From contig CAYGZA010000016.1 of assembly GCA_964354135.1 (NCBI GenBank), positions 1-39,746 on the forward strand: DNA of 39,746 nucleotides, in the 5' to 3' direction. A model generated the notes under the pieces. That model did no database searches. It had not been told where the DNA came from and worked only from the letters and a program-made list of their open reading frames with translations. Position numbers and translations under genes: made by a program. The stretch comes from CAYGZA01 sp964354135 (lineage in GTDB: Bacteria > Planctomycetota > Planctomycetia > Pirellulales > Thermoguttaceae). This document shows, one piece after another, positions 22,824-32,367 of the stretch; positions within the stretch are counted from its first letter, which is position 1; each line of letters begins with the position of its first letter.

Positions 22824-24239
22824 ATGGGATCGTTAAAGCAGGATCTCTTGCGCAAAATCCCCTCGGTGGATGCCCTGCTCCAGGAAGCCGAGGCCCGGTG
22901 GTGCGCCGCCGGAGTGCCGCGGCGGATCGTGGTCGATTCGGTCCGTGCGGCCATCCAGTACACCCGCAAACGACTGCTGGCCGGAACGTGTGGCGGACTC
23001 CCGCAGGAGGAACTTCGCGGCGAGATCATGGACCAGGTGGCCCGGCGGGTCCGCTCGGCCATGGGGCCGCACTACCGCAGGGTGATCAACGCCACCGGCA
23101 TCATCCTCCACACCGCGCTCGGGCGCGCCGTTCTTCCCGCCCGGGCAGTCCGCCAGATTCACGAGGAGCTTTCGGGATACTCCCTCGTGCAAGCGGACGT
23201 GGAAAGCGGCCAGCGCTCCAAGCGGGACGAGCGGATCGAGTGGCTCCTCCAGCAGCTTACCGGGGCGGAAGCCGCCACCGTGGTCAACAACAACGCCGCC
23301 GCCACGGCCATCGTGCTCAACACGGTGGCCAAGGGCAAGGAGGTGATCGTCTCCCGCGGGCAGCTCGTGGAAATAGGCGGCTCGTTCCGCCTGCCCGACG
23401 TGATGGCAGCCTCGGGCGCCAAGCTGGTCGAGGTGGGCACGACCAACAAGACCCATCTCCGCGACTACGAAAACGCGATCACCGAAAACACCGCGGCCGT
23501 CATGCGGGTCCACCCCAGCAACTACAGGATCTTCGGGTTTACGTCCGAAGTCCCGCTGGAGGAGCTGGTCCAGGTCGCCCACGCGCGCGGGCTGGTCGTG
23601 ATTGACGACGTAGGGGCCGGGCCGCTGGTGGATTTCTCGCGCTTCGGGTTCGAGAAAGAGCCCACGCTCCCCGAGTCGGTGCAAACGGGAGCGGACATCA
23701 TCACCTCCAGCGCCGATAAGCTGATCGGCGGCTCGCAGGGCGGGATCATTCTCGGCAGGGCCCCTATGATCCAGGCGGTCCGCAAGAATCCCTTGGCCCG
23801 GATCGTCCGCGTGGGCAAGCTTACGCTGGCCGCGCTGGAAGCGACGCTGACGCTCTTCCTGGACGAGGCCCTGGCCCTGCGCGAAGTCCCCACGCTGCGG
23901 ATGCTCTGCCGTCAACTCGGGGAAATCGCCGAGCAGGCCGAGCGGATCGCCCGTGCGATCGCCGAGCGGGCACCCGGGGCATCCGCGGCGGTGATCGACG
24001 GTTTCTCGCAGATGGGGAGCGGGTCGCTCCCCACGCAAGACCTCCCCACGCGGCTCGTGGCCGTCAATGCGGAAGGCATCGAGCCGGGCGACCTTGCCGC
24101 ACGGCTCCGCCGCCAAACCCCGCCGGTCTTCGCCCGGGTCCACAAGGGCCAGGTGCTCCTGGACCCGCGGACGCTGCTGAAGGGAGAAGAGGCCGTCTTG
24201 GTCGAGGCCTTCGCGGCCGCGCTGGCGGCCGGAAAGTAG
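22824..24239 (+). CDS. selA: L-seryl-tRNA(Sec) selenium transferase SelA
   Basis: The protein has 471 residues from ATG 22824. The open frame reaches back to TTG 22806, but ATG gives the usual length and N-terminus. It is a fold-type I PLP enzyme: INATGIILHTALGRA is the conserved SelA entry segment, VVNNNAAATAIVL forms the cofactor loop, VVIDDVGAGPLVDFSRFG carries the PLP aspartate, and K299 in SADKLIGGSQGG is the Schiff-base lysine. SelA turns seryl-tRNA-Sec into selenocysteyl-tRNA with selenophosphate. selB follows after 7 bp in one operon, divergent from the selD operon. Confidence 0.97.
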   Translation: MGSLKQDLLRKIPSVDALLQEAEARWCAAGVPRRIVVDSVRAAIQYTRKRLLAGTCGGLPQEELRGEIMDQVARRVRSAMGPHYRRVINATGIILHTALGRAVLPARAVRQIHEELSGYSLVQADVESGQRSKRDERIEWLLQQLTGAEAATVVNNNAAATAIVLNTVAKGKEVIVSRGQLVEIGGSFRLPDVMAASGAKLVEVGTTNKTHLRDYENAITENTAAVMRVHPSNYRIFGFTSEVPLEELVQVAHARGLVVIDDVGAGPLVDFSRFGFEKEPTLPESVQTGADIITSSADKLIGGSQGGIILGRAPMIQAVRKNPLARIVRVGKLTLAALEATLTLFLDEALALREVPTLRMLCRQLGEIAEQAERIARAIAERAPGASAAVIDGFSQMGSGSLPTQDLPTRLVAVNAEGIEPGDLAARLRRQTPPVFARVHKGQVLLDPRTLLKGEEAVLVEAFAAALAAGK

Positions 24240-24246
24240 CAGGCCC

Positions 24247-26162
<1,916 letters not shown>

Positions 26163-26166
<4 letters not shown>

Positions 26167-26191
26167 ACTCGGGGCCCGGATAGCTTATATT
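26163..26191 (+). promoter_or_regulatory. Sigma-70-type promoter upstream of the selenoprotein pair
   Basis: TTGAAC (26163-26168) and TATATT (26186-26191), spaced by 17 bp, begin inside the selB stop codon. Transcription would start near 26198, about 405 nt before the start codon at 26603. Confidence 0.55.
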
Positions 26192-26197
26192 GCCGCT

Positions 26198-26602
26198 AAT
26201 CCGTCGCGGCGCCAGCCTCTAGGGCCGCGGGACGTTCATGGGGTGCCGCGGAGTTGACTGATCCGGCAAGCCCCGGGAGCGGAAGGATGCATAGCCGGTT
26301 GCTTCTCGACAACAAGCCAGGCCAGGCAATCCGCACGGCCGCTTGCTCAGGCGCCCCATTAGGGCAAGCGGCCATCTCCAAGCCCCCTTCTCTGTGAGGG
26401 CGCTTGGCCGGGTGCTCGTGTCGAGCCCCGTTGGAACTGAGACGGCCAGGGCCGGTCCGGGCCCCCGCGATCTCAGCCAGCCTTCGTCCCTTTGACATTC
26501 GTCGTCGGGAGGGGAGCCGCCCCATGCGAGCTTCCCGTCCCGCGTTGCGGAGAAGTCCCTTGGCCGGCCTTGGACGCCGGCTGACCTCAAAGGAGAACCT
26601 CT
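26198..26602 (+). other. Long untranslated leader or small RNA candidate
   Basis: No convincing gene lies in these 405 bp. GGCCGCTTGC (26337-26346) and GCAAGCGGCC (26364-26373) form a perfect 10-bp stem. CTGAGA near 26438 and TCTCAG near 26471 can close a second region holding GGCC/GGCC pairings. It ends in AAGGAG at 26590-26595, the ribosome site of the following gene. It matches no riboswitch class that I recognise. Confidence 0.35.
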
Positions 26603-28393
26603 ATGAATGAGCGACTGCGGCTTGTGGTGCTGTTGTTTCTTTTGGGCTTCCTGCTGGGGCCCCCAATGGCCCCGGCGGACGAACCCGCCGCCAAAGAGGA
26701 CACGGTGGTGAAGATGGAGGCGATGTCGATCTTGGACGCCAAGGACGCCGCCTTGTTCCGCTACGGCATGAGCGGCCAGTCGGCCCTTGTGACCACTTCC
26801 AAGAGTCCGGAGGTCAAGGCCTACCCGGAACTGAAGTCCAAGCAGCCGCTCTACGGCGTGGTGGTCTTCGCGGCCATGTCGATGGGGGGGCCAAATGCCA
26901 GCGGTGAGAGCGGCTTCCGCTCAGGGGTCAGGTATCACTTCGTGCTCGACGCGTCCGGCGAGGGTGGCGAAGAGAAACCGGCCAAGAAGGACGCCGGCCA
27001 GGAGAAGACGGCAGCGCTGTTGAACAGCCTTTCCGCCGCGCTCACCGAGCAGAAGAAAAGCATGGCGCCGGTGGCACCGAGGCCCGAGCCCGTCAAGTAC
27101 GATCTGCTCTACTTCGACGCCAACGGCGACTTGGACCTCACCAACGACCCGGTGCTTAAGCCGCTCAAGGAGCGGCCGGCCGGCTTGCCCGTGGCGCAAG
27201 ACGCCCGGCTGTTTGAGCCGACCAAGATCAAGATCAGCCCGGGCCAGGACCAAGGAGCCCAGAGCCTACCGATCCTTCCCACGATCTATGCCTATAACGG
27301 AAGGACCAACGTGTCCTTCCTGCTGGCGACCGTGCGCAAGGCGAACATCCGGCTGGGTGAGAAGGAGTATGTGGCAATCCTCGCCCCCGGGGGAATCGGC
27401 CGCTACGACCAGCCGATGCGGACGCGCCTGCACCTGATCCCACCCGACCAGGTTCGCAATCCGCAGCGCACCACGGGGTATGAGTTCATCGGCGGGCCCC
27501 GCCAAGTGGACGGCCGTTGGTACAGCTTCAGCACGACGCCCGCGGGCGACGAGCTAAAGTACGGGCCGTATCGCGGCGACATGGGCGTGTTGGAGGTCGG
27601 TCCGGGCGGCCGGGCGATTACGAAACTCGGCGTCGCCGGCGTGCTGACGTCCAAGGACGGCTACGTCACGCTGGGCGAGTATAGTCCCATCGCCCCCCCA
27701 CAGGAGTTCCCGCGGCGGCACGAGATACCCGTGGGAGACTACACGCCGATGACGCTGAGCATCCAGTACGACCGGCTTCGCTTCAACATGCGCATGCTCA
27801 CCGACCGCGACCGGGGCCCGGGCAGGGAGGCCGCCAAGCCGGCCGAGCCGTCGATTAAGATCCGCAAGGACAAGCCCGTGGTGCTGGAGTTCTCCGGCAA
27901 GCCCGAGGTCGTCTTCTTGAACCCCGCGAAGGGACAGTCGATTAGGCCCGGGCAGGAAACCCTCATCCGGGCTTTGCTCACGGAGCCGTTCCAGGGGGTC
28001 GTGATCACGGGAATCTACGACGTGACGCGCAAGACGGGCGAAAGGAAGTACCGCATCGACGGTCAGGACGTGGTCATTCCGCAGTATGTGCGCCTGGACC
28101 CGACGATCGTGATCAAGAACTCCAAGGGGGAGAAGGTGGCCGAGGGCACGATGCCCTTTGGCTGAGGGGGGGCCTGCCCGTACTCGTGGCGAGTACCAAA
28201 GGACCTGAAAGTTGACGGCGACAAGGAGACCTTTACGGCGACCATCAGCTATGACTCGCTGGACCTTTACGGGAAATTCGAAGCCAAGTGCGACCTGGCG
28301 GTCGTGGCCCTTCCGGAGAAGAAGGAGAAGCCATCCACCTTGACCTCGCTCTTGAGGCTCTTGGCCCCAGCGGCCGCGGCGAGCAGCGAGTAA
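26603..28393 (+). CDS. Putative secreted selenoprotein, family member A (UGA-Sec at residue 521)
   Basis: ATG 26603 follows AAGGAGA. A signal peptide covers residues 1 to about 26. YFDANGDLDLTNDP (about 170-183) looks like a calcium-binding loop, and the remainder is beta-rich. The segments EVKAYPELKSKQPLYG, YHFVLDAS and TPAGDEL..GPYRGD recur in the next gene. The frame meets TGA at 28163-28165 after EGTMPFG. Read as selenocysteine it continues U-GGAC-PYSWRVP for 75 residues to TAA at 28391-28393, giving 596 residues. The tail has strand-like pattern (ETFTATISYDSLDLYGKFEAK) that completes the Ig-like domain begun before the UGA. A SECIS-like hairpin follows the UGA. It is located outside the cytoplasm. 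The U-x3-C pair suggests redox or metal chemistry; the function is unknown. Confidence 0.82.
28180..28196 (+). promoter_or_regulatory. Predicted bacterial SECIS hairpin, gene A
   Basis: GTACTCG-TGG-CGAGTAC forms a 7-bp perfect stem with loop TGG. The loop starts 21 nt after the UGA at 28163-28165, the same distance as in the other two genes. Confidence 0.75.
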
Positions 28394-28436
28394 GCTATCG
28401 GTTCGCCGCGCGGGCGGGTGGCACTGCTGGCTTGTC

Positions 28437-28510
28437 CAGTAGGACGGGCGTCCCGCCCGTCCACGAAGTCCGTTGCAGCCGGCGGGACCGGCGAGACGCC
28501 GGTCCTACTG
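28437..28510. repeat. Double-palindrome intergenic repeat, second copy
   Basis: GGACGGGCGTCCCGCCCGTCC (given as GGACGGGCG / CGCCCGTCC halves, 28442-28462) and GACCGGCGAGACGCCGGTC (28486-28504) repeat the pair found at 13512-13572 in the other orientation. It fills most of the 203 bp between the two selenoprotein genes. The bases just before it (about 28415-28438) resemble the CACTGGCAG repeat seen at 19875. Confidence 0.7.
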
Positions 28511-28596
28511 TGTCCCGAACGGCCCCGGCTTGCCCGGCAGCGCGAAGACCGCCGCTGCCGGGCCGGCGGCGTCGTGCCATAGATCGGAGATCACGC

Positions 28597-30354
28597 ATGT
28601 CGAGGAGCGTCGCGGCGATAGCCGCCGGTTTGGCGGCGGTCTTGTTGTTTGGCAGCCCGGCGGGCTCGAGGGCCGAGGAGCCGGCCGCCAAGGAGAAGGC
28701 GGCGTCCAAGCCGGCCGTTGCCGCGGAAGCCGTCTTCGATTTGCAGGAGGTCTCGGCCTTCGAGACGATGACGCAAGGCGGCGGGTGGAACCCGCTGGTC
28801 CGGGGGCAGTCGGCCGAGTGCAAGACGGAGCCCGACCCCGAGGTCAAGGCCTACCCGAAGCTGAAATCCAAGCGGCCGCTCTATGGGGAGGTGACGTTCG
28901 ACGCCAGCCGCACGGACCCGAAGGCGGGCATGAAGTTCCACTTCGTGCTGGACGCGTCCGAAGAGGTTCCCGCCCCGGCGGCGGCTTCCGAGAAGGGCCC
29001 CGCCGAGAAGCCTCCGGCCGACAAGCCCCCCGCCAAGGAGGCCGCGGCGAAGGAAGGGGCGAAGGAAGGATCGTCCTCGTCGAAGGAGACGGCGGCCCGC
29101 CCCATCAAACCCCCGGCCCCGAAGTACGATCGGCTCTACTTCGATCTCAACCGCGACCTGGACCTGACCAACGATCCGGTCCTGACGCCGAGAAAGGACC
29201 CACCGTCCGGATCCTCGCCTGCCGGCTGGACCGGGCAATTCCTGGTCTTTGACGACCTCACGGTCCCCTTCGACCACGGCCCCGGCGCGGGCCAGCGGCC
29301 GTTTCGCATCATGCCGCGGTCGATGGTGAGCGACGACGACTACGCGGCGATGTACTTCGTGGCTACGGTGGCCCGCAAGGGCAAGATCCGCATCGGCTCG
29401 CGAGAGTATGAGGCCGTCTTGGCGCAGCCCTACCTCCTGACCGGCCGTTTCGACCGGCCCGGCATGGGGTTGTTCCTGACGGCCGCTGGGTCCCCAGGGG
29501 AGCGAGAGTACTGGTGGGGCGCGGACGAGTTGTGTGCGGTGCGCGTAGTGGACGGCCAACTCTACACCCTCTCCGCCACGCCGGCCGGCGACAAGCTGAC
29601 TGTCAAGCCCTACCGCGGCGACTTTGGCACCTTTGCCGTGGGGCCCGGCAAGCGGGACGTCAAAGAGTTGAGCGTCACCGGCGCCATCAGGTCTCCCGGC
29701 ACGGCACTCCCCTTGGGCCGCCCATTCGCCTCCGGCCCGTCCGACAAGGCTTGCCAGCACAAGGTGCCGGTCGGCGATTACCTGCCGACTTACCTGCACG
29801 TGGTGTTCGGGCGGCTGCGGATCACGATCTCGGAGAACTACCACTCCGACGGCCGCCCACGCGACCGGGCGGACCGGCCTTTGGTCTTCGGCATGAAGGT
29901 CCGAAAGGACAAGCCCTTCGTGCTCGACTTTGCGAACAAGCCGGACGTGATGTTCGCCAGCCCCGCCCAACACAAGGTCTTCAAGCCGGGCGACGAGGTC
30001 CGCGTCGCCGCCGTGCTCGTGGATCCGGCCCTCGACTTCATGATCCGCAACCTGGATGACAGTACGCGGAAACAGAAGGTAACCTACAATCGCTCGGACG
30101 GAAAGGAGGAGTCTTACGAGCGGAGCCTGTCCCTCGACCCGATCGTTACGATCACCAGCTCCTCGGGCAAGAAGGTGGCCATGGGCAAGATGCCCTTTGG
30201 CTGAGACGGCACCTGCGGGTACTCGTGGCGAGTACCGGAGGACCTGAAGCTGGCGGGGGACAAAGAGGTCTTCACGATCACGGTGTCGTACGACACCCTG
30301 GAGCTCTACGGCAAGATCGAGGCGTGGCGGAAGATGGTGATCAGCAGGCAGTAG
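28597..30354 (+). CDS. Putative secreted selenoprotein, family member B (UGA-Sec at residue 536)
   Basis: The start is ATG 28597 (MSRSVAAIAAGLAAVLLFG), where a signal peptide begins, preceded by CGGAGA; the open frame upstream of it to 28288 is repeat DNA. A Lys/Ala/Pro-rich stretch (about residues 126-170) precedes YFDLNRDLDLTNDP, a calcium-loop-like motif shared with gene A. EVKAYPKLKSKRPLYG, FHFVLDAS and TPAGDKL..KPYRGD also match gene A, so the two are tandem paralogues. TGA at 30202-30204 follows GKMPFG. Read as selenocysteine, the frame continues U-DGTC-GYSWRVP for 49 residues to TAG 30352-30354, giving 585 residues. The tail EVFTITVSYDTLELYGKIEA aligns with gene A. A SECIS-like hairpin follows. 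The function is unknown. Confidence 0.82.
30218..30236 (+). promoter_or_regulatory. Predicted bacterial SECIS hairpin, gene B
   Basis: GGTACTCG-TGG-CGAGTACC, identical to the hairpin of gene C, forms an 8-bp stem. The loop begins 21 nt after the UGA at 30202-30204. Confidence 0.75.
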
Positions 30355-30421
30355 GCAGTTGGCCACGCCGGGTGACGCCGTGCCGGCCCGGCTTGCGCCG
30401 GGGAGCGATACCTCGGGCCCT

Positions 30422-30450
30422 TTGCGGGGTTCATTACGGCGGTGTATTCT
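30422..30450 (+). promoter_or_regulatory. Candidate promoter of the Spy-like gene
   Basis: TTGCGG (30422-30427) and TATTCT (30445-30450) are separated by 17 bp, 73 bp before the start codon at 30523. Confidence 0.35.
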
Positions 30451-30522
30451 TTTCAGGTCCGCCGAGCGGCGTCGTCCGGCGGTTTGGTCATCGGACACCT
30501 CTAGGGTAGGGAGTGCGACAAG

Positions 30523-31260
30523 ATGAAGCGTTCAGACCTTTGGTGCGTTGCGTGCCTGGCATTGCTGCTGGCAATCGGACTGGGTGCGCCGGCCTTTTCC
30601 CAGCCCCCCAAGGGCGGCCCCGGCGGGTTCTTCGGGGGAGGGGGCATGGGGATGATGGGTGGTTCCTCCATGCTCTCCTTGCAGTTGCTCCAGAACGAGA
30701 AGGTTGCCAAGGAACTGGAGCTGGTTGACGACCAGAAGGGCAAGATCAAGGAGCTTGCCGATGCAACCTCCAAGGAAATGCGGAGTCTTTTCTCCGGCTT
30801 CCAGGATATGGACGCCGACGAGCGCGCAGCCAAGATGAAGGAATTGCAGAGCAAGGCCAAAGCGCGGGACGAGGAGCTGACCAAGAAGATCGGCGACATC
30901 CTCCTCGCCCACCAGACGGAGCGGCTGGACCAGATTTCGCTCCAGCTTCGCGGCGTCGGGGCGCTTCAGGACGAGAAGGTGCAGAAGGCCCTCGAGATCA
31001 CCGACGCGCAGAAAGAGAAGATGCGGAAGATCGGGCAGGGGGTCGGCGAGAAGATGAAGGAGCTGTTCCAGCCGGGAAGCGACCTATCGCGCGAGGAGCG
31101 CCAGAAGAAGATGCAGGAGATTCAGAAAGGGGTGGCCGACCAGACCATGGAGGTGCTCACCGCGGAGCAGAAGGAGAAGCTCGAGAAGATGAAGGGGCCC
31201 AAGTTCGACATCAGCATGCAGGACCTGATGCCCCGCCGCCCGCCCCGCCCAAAGGAGTAG
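30523..31260 (+). CDS. Secreted Spy/CpxP-like helical protein
   Basis: The 245-residue protein has a signal peptide (residues 1-26, ending APAFSQ), a Gly/Met-rich patch (GGFFGGGGMGMMGGSSM) and then two similar helical repeats. The first holds LLQNEKVAKELELVDDQKGKIKELA and the second LQDEKVQKALEITDAQKEKMRKIG, each followed by a long charged helix. This doubled LTxxQ-like layout is common in planctomycete periplasmic proteins related to Spy and CpxP, which act as ATP-independent chaperones or metal/stress sensors in other bacteria. The role here is inferred from that likeness. The gene follows the selenoprotein pair on the same strand but has its own candidate promoter. Confidence 0.8.
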   Translation: MKRSDLWCVACLALLLAIGLGAPAFSQPPKGGPGGFFGGGGMGMMGGSSMLSLQLLQNEKVAKELELVDDQKGKIKELADATSKEMRSLFSGFQDMDADERAAKMKELQSKAKARDEELTKKIGDILLAHQTERLDQISLQLRGVGALQDEKVQKALEITDAQKEKMRKIGQGVGEKMKELFQPGSDLSREERQKKMQEIQKGVADQTMEVLTAEQKEKLEKMKGPKFDISMQDLMPRRPPRPKE

Positions 31261-31352
31261 AGTCGCGGGCTCGGGACCGAGCGATTATGCCCGGAAGACC
31301 GGTAGGATGCGTGCTCGCACGCACGCGGGAACGTCCATCATCTCCGCGCAAG

Positions 31353-31403
31353 AGCGGCAGCCTCTTGTCCCCGCCGCCGGACGCCTTCCCAATGCACGGG
31401 CTC
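31353..31403. repeat. 51-bp dispersed direct repeat, first copy
   Basis: AGCGGCAGCCTCTTGTCCCC and the bases up to 31403 recur with few mismatches at 31704-31754. The 857-bp stretch 31261-32117 holds this pair, the inverted-repeat element at 31446-31604 and a gene remnant. I see no intact gene in it. Confidence 0.75.
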
Positions 31404-31445
31404 TCGGCAACGAGCTGCCGATTGAGTCCCGAAGGGACGTAAGAT

Positions 31446-31604
31446 AATAGCCCAGGGCGCCAGCCCTGGGTGGACGTTGGCCATCACCCCCCAAGCCCCG
31501 ATAGGGGCGGCAGACAATCGACAGGGCAGACGTTTCTTGCGCCCCTGCCGGGGCTTCCGTTGCGTTTTCGCGCTTCCTACCCAGGGCTTGCGCCCTGGGC
31601 TATT
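31446..31604. repeat. Inverted-repeat element (MITE-like)
   Basis: AATAGCCCAGGGCG (31446-31459) and its exact complement CGCCCTGGGCTATT (31591-31604) bound a 159-bp stretch that contains further CCAGGGC/GCCCTGG palindromes and two CCCCTACGGGG-like short repeats. It encodes nothing recognisable and looks like a non-autonomous element or compound REP. Confidence 0.6.
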
Positions 31605-31632
31605 GTCTTGCGCCCCTAACGGGGCTAGAGAG

Positions 31633-31703
31633 TCAGAACTTGAGGATTCCCTTGCGGCGGAGTTCGAGGGCGACTTTGCAGAGCTCGATCATCTCCGGCG
31701 TGT
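31633..31703 (-). pseudogene. C-terminal remnant of an unidentified gene
   Basis: The minus strand encodes YTPEMIELCKVALELRRKG followed by ILKF and a TGA stop, a plausible natural protein end. The frame upstream enters the 51-bp repeat at once, so the rest of the gene is missing. The family could not be named. Confidence 0.35.
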
Positions 31704-31754
31704 AGCGGCAGCCTCTTGTCCCCGCCGTCCGAGGCCTTCCCAATGCAGGGGCTC
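31704..31754. repeat. 51-bp dispersed direct repeat, second copy
   Basis: This matches 31353-31403 with few changes, and directly borders the gene remnant at 31633-31703. It may mark a deletion or insertion end. Confidence 0.75.
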
Positions 31755-32035
31755 CCGGGCTTCAACCGATAGTCCAAATTCGCCGGGTCGCGAAACAGGA
31801 GGCCAACGTTTCTGGTTCATCCGACTAAAGCGTACCTGGGCGATCCACGCCAACGGGGACTGGCGGGCTTTTCAAGACGATCGCATCAAGCACGAGACCG
31901 CGCGATTGTACCCGCACGCACGCATTCTCCAAAACACTACCTGGAGTCTAGCCCTTGGAACGCTCCGCCTTCGCGAGAGCTAAGCCGGTTACACCCATTT
32001 CAATAAGTGATTTGCCGACAGTCTGGGACCCGGAC

Positions 32036-32064
32036 TTGATTCGTTGGCCAAGAGCGTCTACAAT
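32036..32064 (+). promoter_or_regulatory. feoAB promoter
   Basis: TTGATT (32036-32041) and TACAAT (32059-32064) are 17 bp apart, a near-consensus sigma-70 promoter. Transcription would begin near 32071, directly at the Fur box. Confidence 0.65.
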
Positions 32065-32072
32065 GACGATAT

Positions 32073-32087
32073 TGAGAATGATTCTCA
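32073..32087. promoter_or_regulatory. Fur box (iron-dependent operator)
   Basis: TGAGAAT-G-ATTCTCA is a perfect 7-1-7 inverted repeat very close to the consensus TGATAAT-N-ATTATCA. It lies at the start point of the feoAB promoter, so Fur with iron would block transcription. Confidence 0.75.
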
Positions 32088-32117
32088 CTTTCAGGCAGTC
32101 CCCCTGGAATCGGCAGT

Positions 32118-32360
32118 GTGAACCGCGAAATCCCCATCGGTCGTTTGGCAACCGGGCAGACTGCCCGCGTAAGCCGGATTGTCGGGCACGCAGAAGATAT
32201 CCACCGCTTGGGGGAGTTCGGCCTCCGCAAGGGCATTCAGATCGAGATGTTCCGGCCGGGGAACCCGTCCATCCTTCGCATGGGTGGGAACAAAGTCTGT
32301 GTCCGTACAGATGCCCGGCTGAACATCCTCGTTACCCCGTGTGGGCCAGGGGGTGCGTAG
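32118..32360 (+). CDS. feoA: Ferrous iron transport protein FeoA
   Basis: The 80-residue protein starts at GTG 32118. It is a small SH3-like protein: QTARVSRIVG opens the first strand, RLGEFGLRKGIQIEMF matches the conserved RL-x-x-G-hydrophobic-x-x-G turn of FeoA, and VCVRTDARLNILV closes the barrel. FeoA assists FeoB in taking up Fe(II) at the cytoplasmic membrane. It is followed by feoB after 7 bp, and both lie behind a promoter with a Fur box. Confidence 0.9.
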   Translation: MNREIPIGRLATGQTARVSRIVGHAEDIHRLGEFGLRKGIQIEMFRPGNPSILRMGGNKVCVRTDARLNILVTPCGPGGA

Positions 32361-32367
32361 GCTCACC

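Noticed and set aside
26281..26320. SRP RNA-like GCGGAAGGATGCA segment in the leader
   Set aside because: Only a short likeness to the SRP loop; the flanking stem pairing expected of SRP RNA is absent.
31477..31983. 168-codon plus-strand open frame
   Set aside because: It crosses the inverted-repeat element and the 51-bp repeat, has no ribosome site and no recognisable motif.
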